Below are positions 16,777 to 24,715 of a stretch of 64,000 nt of DNA, piece after piece. Where the stretch lies: assembly GCA_017634065.1 (NCBI GenBank), contig JAGBOC010000002.1, positions 1-64,000 of the forward strand, read 5' to 3'. The notes beneath the pieces are model-generated. The model was not told the origin of the DNA. It saw only the letters and a program-made list of their open reading frames with translations, and searched no databases. The stretch comes from Lachnospiraceae bacterium (lineage in GTDB: Bacteria; Bacillota; Clostridia; Lachnospirales; Lachnospiraceae). The position numbers and the translations under genes are program-made. The first letter of the stretch is position 1. Every line of letters starts with the position of its first letter.

Positions 16777-19071
16777 ATTAAAAAAAAGGTTTTCAAAATT
16801 GTATTAATTAGTTTGACATCTGTTATACTATTATTTTTGGTTTTATCTTCTGCGATATATATAAGTTTTGATGTTGATAAATTGCAAAGTGATATAGAAA
16901 CTAGGTATAGCACATCAATACTTGATACAAATGGACGACTTATGGATGTTTTTCTAACTAGTGATGAACAGTGGCACCTTAAAGTTGAAGATGAGATACC
17001 TGATAATTTACGTGAAGCTGTCATAACTTATGAAGATAAAAACTTTAATTCGCATCATGGAGTAGACATATTTGCGATTTTTAGAGCATTTAAAAACAAT
17101 TTGCTTGGCAAAAAAAGAAGTGGAGCAAGTACTATTACTATGCAAGTCGTTAAACTTGCAATGCCAAAAAAAAGGACATATATTAATAAGTTTCTTGAGA
17201 TAGTTCAGGCACTAAAAATTGAAAGTAAGCTTAATAAGGATTCTATTCTAAAACTTTATTTGAATAATGCACCCTATGGTGGAAATATTATAGGATATGG
17301 TACTGCATCAAGAATGTACTTCCAGAAGGATCCTAAAAACTTATCTTGGGCAGAATGTGCACTTCTTGCTGTGTTACCAAACTCGCCAGGTGAAATAAAT
17401 GTAGAGAAGAATCATGAAAAACTTATTAATAAAAGGAACTATTTACTTGAAAAACTCCACGATAAAGGGAAATTAAGTGATAGTGAGCTAATGCTTTCAA
17501 AAAATGAGCCACTTCCGGATATTAGGTTTTCTTTTGAACGAGTTGTGCCACATCTTGCGAGAAGATTATATAATACAAGAAAAGAAAAAGTTATTAGGAC
17601 AACTATAGATTATGATTTACAGAAAAGAATGCAGGAAATTGTGAAATCATATGTAGGGTATACTAAATCAGATGGCATTATAAATGCATCTATGCTTGTG
17701 GTTGATAATAAAACTCGAGATGTAAAAGCATATGTTGGTTCGCAAGATTTTATGGACATGGATAATGAAGGACAGGTGGATGGTGTGATAGCAAAAAGAT
17801 CGCCTGGTTCTATTTTGAAACCATTTCTATACGCCTTATCTATAGATGAAGGGATGATAGCACCAGAATCGCTTGTTCAAGATGTACCAATGTTTTTTGC
17901 GAATTTTAATCCACAGAATGCAAATAAAAAGTATTCTGGAATGATAGAAGCAAGACAGGCACTTATATCTTCATTAAATATTCCATTTGTGCATTTGCTT
18001 GACCAGTATGGAGAATACAATTTCTATTATTTTTTAAAAGATATGATAGGCTTTGAAGAGAATACTCCTGAAAAGTATGGCCTTTCCATAATACTTGGCA
18101 CAAAAGAGTTCTCTGTAGAAGAAATTGCGACACTATATTCTGGTCTTGCGAATTATGGCAATCTCACGAAACTTAATTATATAAAAGATGATAAAAATGA
18201 TAGTTCAAATAAGCGATATAAAAAGATGTTTTCAAAAGGGGCGAGTTATTTAACTCTTGAAACTCTTAAAGAACTTGTTAGACCAGGTCTAAATAATTTG
18301 TATAAGTGGAAAGACCCAATTTCGTGGAAGACTGGAACAAGTTATGGAAAACGAGATGCATGGGCCTGTGGTATGACACCAAATTATACTGTTATTGTTT
18401 GGGTCGGTAATTTTTCTGGAAAAAGCAATGAAAATCTATCAGGTGTTATTAGTGGTGGAAGATTACTTTTTAATGTATTTCAAGAACTTGATAATAGTGA
18501 TAAGAGATTTGCAGAACCAATTTATGATTTGGAAAATATAGATGTTGATAAAGTTACTGGATATAGAATTAGTTTTGATGGTATAGAAACTAAAAAGATT
18601 AAATACCCAAAAGATGCGAAACCTTTGAAGATTTCGCCATATTATAAAAAAATATATGTGAATGATGATGACATAGAAATTGATTCAAGAAGTCCAGACT
18701 TTGCAAAACGTCATGAAAAAGTTGTTATGAATTATCCTCTTGAAGTAGTAAATTACTTTATAAGAGAAAACAGAGATATATCAGAAATATACCATACTAC
18801 ATCAAAAGAGAAGAGTTTAAAAATATTGTATCCAACTCCTAATCTTAAGATCTTACTACCAAAAGATATTGATAAGGAACAAAAACTTGTAGTCAAAATT
18901 GCAAATCTAAAAAATCAAAACATATATTGGTATCTTGATAAAGAGTTTATAGGTATTGATAAGTCATATGAAAAAGAAATAGAACTTAATACTGGTGACC
19001 ATACAATAACTATAATGGCTTCTGATGGTGAAGTTACAAGAACAAGTTTTTCAATTGATAAGACAGGTTAG
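16777..19071 (+). CDS. pbpC: Penicillin-binding protein 1C (bifunctional, class A type)
   Basis: A 764-residue bifunctional peptidoglycan synthase. The glycosyltransferase motifs are EDKNFNSHHG and GASTITMQ. The transpeptidase has Ser345-I-L-Lys348 (SxxK), SLN (SxN) and KTGTS (KTG). A C-terminal PBP1C-type beta domain ends the chain. The start is chosen as ATT 16777, because only this gives the positively charged KKK before the single membrane segment and has AAGG nine bases upstream. No ATG or GTG exists between the upstream in-frame stop (16768-16770) and the hydrophobic helix; TTG 16813 would cut into it. It is separated from the A2M gene by one base, so the two are probably co-translated. 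Confidence 0.88.
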   Translation: MKKKVFKIVLISLTSVILLFLVLSSAIYISFDVDKLQSDIETRYSTSILDTNGRLMDVFLTSDEQWHLKVEDEIPDNLREAVITYEDKNFNSHHGVDIFAIFRAFKNNLLGKKRSGASTITMQVVKLAMPKKRTYINKFLEIVQALKIESKLNKDSILKLYLNNAPYGGNIIGYGTASRMYFQKDPKNLSWAECALLAVLPNSPGEINVEKNHEKLINKRNYLLEKLHDKGKLSDSELMLSKNEPLPDIRFSFERVVPHLARRLYNTRKEKVIRTTIDYDLQKRMQEIVKSYVGYTKSDGIINASMLVVDNKTRDVKAYVGSQDFMDMDNEGQVDGVIAKRSPGSILKPFLYALSIDEGMIAPESLVQDVPMFFANFNPQNANKKYSGMIEARQALISSLNIPFVHLLDQYGEYNFYYFLKDMIGFEENTPEKYGLSIILGTKEFSVEEIATLYSGLANYGNLTKLNYIKDDKNDSSNKRYKKMFSKGASYLTLETLKELVRPGLNNLYKWKDPISWKTGTSYGKRDAWACGMTPNYTVIVWVGNFSGKSNENLSGVISGGRLLFNVFQELDNSDKRFAEPIYDLENIDVDKVTGYRISFDGIETKKIKYPKDAKPLKISPYYKKIYVNDDDIEIDSRSPDFAKRHEKVVMNYPLEVVNYFIRENRDISEIYHTTSKEKSLKILYPTPNLKILLPKDIDKEQKLVVKIANLKNQNIYWYLDKEFIGIDKSYEKEIELNTGDHTITIMASDGEVTRTSFSIDKTG

Positions 19072-19074
19072 TTT

Positions 19075-19407
19075 TTAGAACTTTTCAAAACGACAAACAT
19101 CAGTGACTATGATAGTGGCTCCACCAATTTCAATAGTAGTAGGAACAGTAGTGTAGTTGATTGCTGTTGAAGGAAGATTTATAGGCATTTCAACTTGAAT
19201 TTTTTGTCTTTCTCCACATTCATTTTTGATAATATTGATAGCTTTATCAATTTCCTTATCTTCTACACAGCTAAAAAGAGTAGTGTTTCCTTTTCTTAAA
19301 AATCCACCAGATGTAGCAAGTTTGGTAATCATAAAGTTCTCTTTTATAAGTGCATTTACTACATCGGATTCGTTATCTTGGCGTACTATAATATACATTA
19401 ATTTCAT
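19075..19407 (-). CDS. darA: Cyclic-di-AMP receptor, PII-like (DarA/PstA family)
   Basis: A 110-residue PII-like protein. The family pattern is visible as YIIVRQDNESDVVNALIKENFMITKLATSGGFLRKGNTTLF at the N-terminal half in broken form: the N-terminal strand, the TSGGFLR loop that contacts c-di-AMP and the KGNTTL strand. Such proteins bind cyclic di-AMP and relay osmolyte or central metabolism signals. The start is ATG at 19407 on the minus strand, directly downstream of a GGAGG ribosome binding site; nine upstream in-frame codons overlap the promoter region and are not used. It is convergent with pbpC, with three bases between the stops, and divergent from the TlpA-like gene. Confidence 0.92.
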   Translation of the reverse strand: MKLMYIIVRQDNESDVVNALIKENFMITKLATSGGFLRKGNTTLFSCVEDKEIDKAINIIKNECGERQKIQVEMPINLPSTAINYTTVPTTIEIGGATIIVTDVCRFEKF

Positions 19408-19432
19408 AATAAGCCTCCTTTTTATATTATAC

Positions 19433-19461
19433 ATTATACACTAATTTGGGCTTGTTTTCAA
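19433..19461 (-). promoter_or_regulatory. Sigma-A promoter of darA
   Basis: On the minus strand, TTGAAA (19461-19456), an exact 17-base spacer and TATAAT (19438-19433), 25 bases ahead of the darA ATG. Confidence 0.8.
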
Positions 19462-19484
19462 CAAATGTTAAAGAATATATAATG

Positions 19485-19513
19485 TTGAGTAAATAGAATA
19501 TTTATGCTAAAAT
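19485..19513 (+). promoter_or_regulatory. Sigma-A promoter of the TlpA-like gene
   Basis: TTGAGT at 19485-19490, a 17-base spacer ending in TGC (an extended -10) and TAAAAT at 19508-19513. It is back to back with the darA promoter. Confidence 0.75.
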
Positions 19514-19555
19514 AGTTGGATGATTTTTGTGAGATATATATATAGGAGAATTGAT

Positions 19556-20131
19556 ATGAAGAAAATAGTGGTGCTTTTTAGTTTAGTGTTATTTGCTTTT
19601 TCTATTTTATCTTGTAATAATAAAGAATCAGCACTTAATAATGAAAGCTTAAGTGGAGATATTACATCAGATAAAAATGCTACCATAAATGAAGACAATA
19701 TGATATATGATTTAGCAGAGGGTATGACAATGCCAAATGTTAAAGTTGATACTAATAAAGGAAATGTGTTTGATCTTGATAAAATTACTAAACCAGCGTT
19801 AATTAATTTCTGGGCAACCTGGTGTCCGCCATGTCGAATGGAAATGCCAGGACTTCAAAATCTATATGAAAAGTATGGAGATAAGATTGACTTTGTAATG
19901 ATTAATGCAGGAGAAACTAAGGAAACCATACAAGATTTTTTAGTAGAAAATGAGATATATTCTTTTCCTATAGGGTATGATGTAGAAGATAGCTATGCAA
20001 TGAAATTTGGCATTATGGGAATCCCTACTACATATCTTGTTGGAACTGATAAAATAATAAAAAACTATATTATTGGCGCTAGATCAGAAGAGCAATTTGA
20101 AGAATATATTAAAAATCTAATAAATAATTAA
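19556..20131 (+). CDS. TlpA/ResA-like thioredoxin lipoprotein
   Basis: A 191-residue extracytoplasmic thiol-disulfide protein. The signal peptide has a lipobox ILSC, so it is lipid-anchored outside the membrane. A TlpA/AhpC-TSA domain carries the redox motif WCPPC (WATWCPPCRMEMP), and a cis-Pro loop is seen at GIPTTYLV. It probably reduces or oxidises exported protein thiols. TAGGAG precedes ATG 19556; twelve upstream in-frame codons overlap the promoter. No cytochrome-c maturation or CcdA gene is next to it; the following gene, a symporter, is 17 bases downstream and may be co-transcribed. Confidence 0.88.
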   Translation: MKKIVVLFSLVLFAFSILSCNNKESALNNESLSGDITSDKNATINEDNMIYDLAEGMTMPNVKVDTNKGNVFDLDKITKPALINFWATWCPPCRMEMPGLQNLYEKYGDKIDFVMINAGETKETIQDFLVENEIYSFPIGYDVEDSYAMKFGIMGIPTTYLVGTDKIIKNYIIGARSEEQFEEYIKNLINN

Positions 20132-20148
20132 TATATCAGGGGGAAAAT

Positions 20149-21465
20149 ATGAAAAAAAATAGTTTGCCATTACCATTTAAATTGTTACTTGGAATTGTAA
20201 TAGGTGCAATACTTGGATTATTCTGCAGATCTAATGTGGCAGGAACAGCAGGTCTTATGCAATTATTTGTTTGTCTTCATGGACTCATGGGACAATTCAT
20301 TATGTTCTGCGTACCACTTATAGTTCTTGGATTTATAATGCCAAGTATAACAAGACTTGGAGATAATGCTGGAAGATTACTTGGAGTAGCACTTCTTCTT
20401 GCTTATGCATCAAGTGTTCTTGCAGCAACCATGTCAACAATTATTGGATATGCAGTTGTACCAGCAATTAAAGATTTAATTGCAAGACCTGAAAAAGCTA
20501 CAGAACTTCCAACAGCTATATTCCAATTACCTATCCCACAGATTATGCCAGTTATTACCGCATTATTTTTATCTATAACTATGGGACTTGCTGTAGTATG
20601 GACTAAAGCTCATACATGGAAGGCAATGCTTTTAGAGTTTCAGGCTATGGTTCTTTCTATAGTAGAAAAATGTGTTATACCAATACTTCCATTCTATATT
20701 GGCACAACATTTGTAAATCTTGGTTATGAGGGAACTCTTAGTCAATTCCCAGTATTTATAATTGCTATTTTGATTGTTCTTATAGGACATTTTATTTGGA
20801 TGGCTTTGTTATATGGCATAGCTGGTGCATATAGCAAAAAGAATCCTGTAGAAGTATTTAAATACTATGGTCCTGCATATATTACTGCAGTAGGAACGAT
20901 GTCATCTGCAGCTACTCTTTCTGTGGCACTTGAGTGTGCAAGAAAGAGCAAAGTACTTCGCAAAGATTTAGTTAATTTTGGCATTCCACTTTTTGCAAAT
21001 ATCCATCTTTGTGGTTCTGTATTAACAGAGACATTTTTTGTAATGATAATTTCTCAAATACTATATGATAAACTTCCAGAACTCATGACAATGATTTTAT
21101 TTATTATTCTTTTAGGTATATTTGCAATCGGTGCTCCTGGAGTTCCAGGTGGAACAGTTGTAGCATCTCTTGGTCTTGTAACTGGTATCCTTGGATTTGA
21201 TGAAACAGGTGCAGCATTAGTTCTTGCTATTTTTGCACTTCAAGATTCATTTGGAACAGCATGTAATGTAACAAGTGATGGTGCTCTTACATTATTCTTG
21301 ACTGGCTATGCAGAAAAACATAACATAGTTGAAATGATAGAAAGAAAGGTTGAAGATGCCACAAATCTTGCTGAATCTTATGCAGTAAAAGCAGGATCAG
21401 TTGCAGTAAAGACTACTAAAAAAGTTGCAGGAGCAGTTAAAAAAGCTGTAAAAAGAAAGAAGTAA
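20149..21465 (+). CDS. Dicarboxylate/amino acid:cation symporter (DAACS family)
   Basis: A 438-residue multi-helix membrane transporter of the Na+- or H+-coupled glutamate/dicarboxylate family. Family features are the serine-rich re-entrant segment (GTMSSAATLSVAL), the GAPGVPGG loop and the final DSFGTACNVTSDGA motif resembling the NxxxD cation/substrate site. AGGGGGA precedes the ATG. The last 40 residues are unusual: after the transmembrane core comes a Lys/Ala/Val-rich amphipathic tail ending in KKAVKRKK. The exact substrate is unknown. It ends at a strong bidirectional terminator shared with brnQ. Confidence 0.88.
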   Translation: MKKNSLPLPFKLLLGIVIGAILGLFCRSNVAGTAGLMQLFVCLHGLMGQFIMFCVPLIVLGFIMPSITRLGDNAGRLLGVALLLAYASSVLAATMSTIIGYAVVPAIKDLIARPEKATELPTAIFQLPIPQIMPVITALFLSITMGLAVVWTKAHTWKAMLLEFQAMVLSIVEKCVIPILPFYIGTTFVNLGYEGTLSQFPVFIIAILIVLIGHFIWMALLYGIAGAYSKKNPVEVFKYYGPAYITAVGTMSSAATLSVALECARKSKVLRKDLVNFGIPLFANIHLCGSVLTETFFVMIISQILYDKLPELMTMILFIILLGIFAIGAPGVPGGTVVASLGLVTGILGFDETGAALVLAIFALQDSFGTACNVTSDGALTLFLTGYAEKHNIVEMIERKVEDATNLAESYAVKAGSVAVKTTKKVAGAVKKAVKRKK

Positions 21466-21485
21466 TTAAAAAAAATATAAATAAA

Positions 21486-21512
21486 AAAAAGCGGTTATAT
21501 ACCGCTTTTTTT
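21486..21512 (+). terminator. Bidirectional terminator between the symporter gene and brnQ
   Basis: AAAAAGCGGT (21486-21495), loop TATAT, ACCGCTTTTT (21501-21510). The A and T runs on either side let it work in both directions. Confidence 0.9.
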
Positions 21513-21531
21513 AATTCATTGATTTAGTCTT

Positions 21532-22878
21532 TTAAGCTTTCTTACTAGCTTTAGCCCATATAAGACCGATTATAAGACCTATGACTGTAGGAATAAGCCA
21601 TCCAAGCCCTATATCAAAGAATGGTAGAAACTTATTTGCTATATTTGATGTATTATTTATAAAACTTGTAGGAATGATACTATCTTTTGGGAATGAAACT
21701 ATAAAGTCAAATATTGCTGAGATTAGGGCAAATGCGCTTGTTGTGGCAAATACTTTTCTATCATAGTTAAATGCCTTACCAAATAGAGCAAGTAAAATTA
21801 TACTTATTGTTAAAGGATATAAAAACATGAGTACAGGTACTGCATAAGTTATGATTGCATTAAGTCCGAAGTTTGAAACTACAAATGAAAATAGGGTGAA
21901 AGCAATAGTCCATGCTTTTACAGACCAAAACTTTGGGAACATTGTATTGAACATTTCAGAACAACTAATTATAAGTGCAACTGATGTTTTGAAACATGCA
22001 AGAGTAACTGTGATTAATAGTACATAAGCTCCGAGTTTCCCAAAATAGTGTGAACTTATTTGTGATAGTGCAATAGTTCCGTTTGCTGATATTTCAAAAG
22101 TTCCTCTACTCATTGTGCCCATATATGTAGTAAGTAAATAAATGATAGCCATAAGACCACAGCCTAAAGCACCAGCTTTTATCGTATTCATTGCAATATC
22201 TGATTCGTTTGTTATACCAAGATTTCTTATGACGGAGATTACAGTGATTCCAAATGCGAGACTTGCAATCGCATCCATTGTATTATAACCTTCTATGAAA
22301 CCTCTAAAGAATGCCTGTGTCTCATATGCACCATCTGGTGCAAGACTATTTACTTGAGGTATAGGATTAACGAATGACATTATTATTAGCAAAAATAAGA
22401 AAAATAGAAATATTGGATTGATTATTTTTCCAATATAACTCATAATGCCATTTGGCTTTAAGGAAAGAATTAAGGCAAAAGCAAAAAAGACAAAAGTGAA
22501 TATTAGTCTTGGGAGTATTAAACTTTCATTAGTAAGTAGTGGCTCCATTATACCAAATGAAGTTGTAGCACATCTTGGTATTGCAAAAAATGGTCCTATA
22601 GTTAGGTAGAGTAGTATTGTAAAAAAATATTTGTACTTGTCTCCGACAAGCGATGCTAGTTCAAATAAGCTATCTTTTCTACTTGTGCCAAGACATGCAA
22701 CGCCGAGAAGTGGAAGACCAACTCCAGTAATTATGAAACCAATAGATGCTTGTAAAAAATTAGTACCAGCGAGTTGCCCCATATGAACTGGGAAGATAAG
22801 ATTTCCTGCTCCGAAAAACATTCCAAAGAGCATACTTCCGATAATGATGCTCTCTTTAAAAGTCAAAGATTTTTTCAT
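21532..22878 (-). CDS. brnQ: Branched-chain amino acid:cation symporter (LIVCS family)
   Basis: A 448-residue, about 12-helix membrane protein. The N-terminal signature is seen as GSMLFGMFFGAGNLIFP, the family's characteristic first-helix motif. It imports leucine, isoleucine and valine with Na+ or H+. An AGGAG ribosome binding site precedes the ATG at 22878. On the minus strand a TTGTAT (22966-22961), 17 bases, TATGAT (22943-22938) promoter lies upstream with a perfect palindrome in its spacer. It is convergent with the symporter gene through a shared terminator. Confidence 0.92.
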   Translation of the reverse strand: MKKSLTFKESIIIGSMLFGMFFGAGNLIFPVHMGQLAGTNFLQASIGFIITGVGLPLLGVACLGTSRKDSLFELASLVGDKYKYFFTILLYLTIGPFFAIPRCATTSFGIMEPLLTNESLILPRLIFTFVFFAFALILSLKPNGIMSYIGKIINPIFLFFLFLLIIMSFVNPIPQVNSLAPDGAYETQAFFRGFIEGYNTMDAIASLAFGITVISVIRNLGITNESDIAMNTIKAGALGCGLMAIIYLLTTYMGTMSRGTFEISANGTIALSQISSHYFGKLGAYVLLITVTLACFKTSVALIISCSEMFNTMFPKFWSVKAWTIAFTLFSFVVSNFGLNAIITYAVPVLMFLYPLTISIILLALFGKAFNYDRKVFATTSAFALISAIFDFIVSFPKDSIIPTSFINNTSNIANKFLPFFDIGLGWLIPTVIGLIIGLIWAKASKKA

Positions 22879-22943
22879 AATAACATCTCCTAAATAAAGT
22901 TTTATATTAGAAAAGTAATAAATGATGCCTTAATTCTATCATA

Positions 22944-22957
22944 AAATAGATCTATTT
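22944..22957. promoter_or_regulatory. 14-base perfect palindrome in the brnQ promoter spacer
   Basis: AAATAGATCTATTT lies wholly between the candidate -35 (22961-22966) and -10 (22938-22943) of brnQ. It is a plausible operator by position. The cognate regulator is not identified, and it does not match the CodY consensus. Confidence 0.4.
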
Positions 22958-23078
22958 GCTATACAATATGTGTGATTTGTATAAGAATATTTTGTCAAAT
23001 TAGAAAACTATAAAAAAATATACTCTTTTTAGCAAAATTGTGGTAAAATTACATAAAATAACATTAAGGAGCTTCATT

Positions 23079-23468
23079 ATGGAAGAGAATAAAGAAATAA
23101 TTAATGCTGAATCTGAAAATGCTACTGCAAGTGAGTCAAATACTAATACATCTAATGAAAAAGAGAATAATGTGACAAAACCTGTAAACAAAAGAAGTGA
23201 TGAAAGCACTATCCCAAGCGAATATAAACCAATCTCAATGTGGGGATATTTTGGTTATGAGGTATTGTTTAGTATACCTTTAATTGGATTAATAATGTTA
23301 GTTGTATTTTCACTTGGTGGCACCAAGAATCAAAACTTAAAGAACTTTGCAAGATCAAAGTTTTGCATACTTATAGTATTACTTGCATTAATTGGACTTG
23401 CATGTTTAATTATTGGCGTGGATGCTGTACTTAAGGAATTACCAAATGTTAAAAGTTGGAAATATTAA
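23079..23468 (+). CDS. Small membrane protein of unknown function
   Basis: A 129-residue protein that I do not recognise. The first 55 residues are polar and rich in Glu, Asn, Ser and Thr. Two hydrophobic segments follow (roughly residues 65-87, FGYEVLFSIPLIGLIMLVVFS, and 102-120), separated by the basic loop KNQNLKNFARSKF. This resembles small two-helix envelope proteins with the disordered tail inside the cell. AAGGAG is placed correctly for ATG 23079; the open frame extends 13 codons further upstream without a better start. It stands alone between brnQ (divergent) and the mgl operon. Confidence 0.65.
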   Translation: MEENKEIINAESENATASESNTNTSNEKENNVTKPVNKRSDESTIPSEYKPISMWGYFGYEVLFSIPLIGLIMLVVFSLGGTKNQNLKNFARSKFCILIVLLALIGLACLIIGVDAVLKELPNVKSWKY

Positions 23469-23493
23469 AACTTACTTTTTTCTTAAAAAATAC

Positions 23494-23522
23494 TTGACTA
23501 TTTTATGTTTTGGGGTTATGAT
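23494..23522 (+). promoter_or_regulatory. Sigma-A promoter of the mgl operon
   Basis: TTGACT at 23494-23499, a 17-base spacer, TATGAT at 23517-23522. The predicted transcript has a leader of about 55 bases before the mglB ATG. Confidence 0.8.
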
Positions 23523-23543
23523 ATACATAACTTAATCAATAAT

Positions 23544-23558
23544 GTTCGTGAAACGGAC
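23544..23558. promoter_or_regulatory. Imperfect inverted repeat in the mgl leader, candidate operator
   Basis: GTTCGT-GAA-ACGGAC has half-sites matching at five of six positions. It lies just downstream of the predicted transcription start, a position suited to a repressor. No regulator gene is nearby, so this is tentative. Confidence 0.35.
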
Positions 23559-23584
23559 TAATATATCCTAGGAGGGATTTAAAC

Positions 23585-24619
23585 ATGAAAAAATTATTAT
23601 CTGCTTTACTTGCATCAGTAATGGTTTTATCACTTGTTGCATGTGGGCAAAAACAAGCTTCTACTGATAGCGGATCAGCAGCTTCAGGAGCAAAGACAGT
23701 AAGAGTAGGTGTATCTATCTATACATTTGATGATGCATTTATGACACTTTACAGAAATGAATTAGCAAAATATTTTGAATCAAAGAGCAATGACCAAGTT
23801 AAGTATGAAGTAACTATGCAAGATGGAAAGAATGACCAATCAGAGCAAACTAACCAAATTGATAATTTTATCACACAAGGTTATGATGTTCTTATTTTAA
23901 ATCTAGTTCAATCTACTTCAGCAGCAACAGTTATGGATAAATGCGCAGCAGCTGGTATTCCAGTAGTATTTATCAACAGAGAGCCATCTGAATCAGATAT
24001 GCAATCTCATAACACAGGAGATTTCGCTGGAAAGTTTACTTATGTAGGTGCTGATGCTCGTCAATCAGGAAGATTCCAAGGTGAGTTAATTGCTGACCTT
24101 CCAAACAAGGGTGACATTAACGGAGATGGAAAACTTCAATATGTTATGATTGAGGGAGATCCAGAGAATGTTGATGCTCAATATAGAACACAGTTCTCTA
24201 TTTCTCAATATAAGGAGAAGGCAGGACTTGATGTTGAGTGTTTAGACGATCAAGTTGGTAACTGGCAAAGAGCTGAAGGTCAAAGACTTGCAGCAAATGC
24301 TCTTACACAATATGGAGATCAAATAGAAGTTATATTCTGTAACAATGATGATATGGCTATGGGAGCTAAAGTTTCTATAGAAGCAGCAGGAAGAAAGATC
24401 AATGACAATATTTATTTAGTTGGTGTTGATGCACTTGCTGAAGCAGTTGATGCAGTTATAGCTGGAGAGATGACAGGAACAGTTTTAAATGACCATGTTG
24501 GTCAATCACATAAAGCTGTTGATTGTGCAGTTGATGCAGCAGAGGGAAAGAGCTTAGATCTTTATAACTGGGTAGACTATGTAAAAGTTACTCCAGAAAA
24601 TGCTAGTCAATATAAATAA
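23585..24619 (+). CDS. mglB: Galactose/glucose-type ABC transporter substrate-binding lipoprotein
   Basis: A 344-residue periplasmic-binding-protein family member (LacI/RbsB fold, MglB type). The signal peptide carries the lipobox LVAC, placing it on the outer membrane face. MglB-like features are the calcium-site-like DINGDGKLQYVMIEGD segment, the sugar-stacking region around NNDDMAMGAK and the VGVDAL hinge strand. It should bind galactose, glucose or a related hexose. A strong GGAGG ribosome binding site and its own sigma-A promoter drive it. A hairpin-T terminator follows the gene, probably lowering expression of the downstream ATPase and permease relative to the binding protein. Confidence 0.92.
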   Translation: MKKLLSALLASVMVLSLVACGQKQASTDSGSAASGAKTVRVGVSIYTFDDAFMTLYRNELAKYFESKSNDQVKYEVTMQDGKNDQSEQTNQIDNFITQGYDVLILNLVQSTSAATVMDKCAAAGIPVVFINREPSESDMQSHNTGDFAGKFTYVGADARQSGRFQGELIADLPNKGDINGDGKLQYVMIEGDPENVDAQYRTQFSISQYKEKAGLDVECLDDQVGNWQRAEGQRLAANALTQYGDQIEVIFCNNDDMAMGAKVSIEAAGRKINDNIYLVGVDALAEAVDAVIAGEMTGTVLNDHVGQSHKAVDCAVDAAEGKSLDLYNWVDYVKVTPENASQYK

Positions 24620-24647
24620 ATTAAAGTGATATAAATTGTATAAAAAG

Positions 24648-24677
24648 ACTGAGCATTTTAACTTGCTCAGTTTTTTT
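24648..24677 (+). terminator. Intra-operon terminator after mglB
   Basis: ACTGAGCA (24648-24655), an 8-base loop, TGCTCAGT (24664-24671) and a T run. It lies between mglB and mglA, so partial read-through would set a high binding-protein to transporter ratio. Confidence 0.85.
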
Positions 24678-24715
24678 ATCTAAATTATTGTAGTAGTTTA
24701 TAAGGAGGGAAATGC

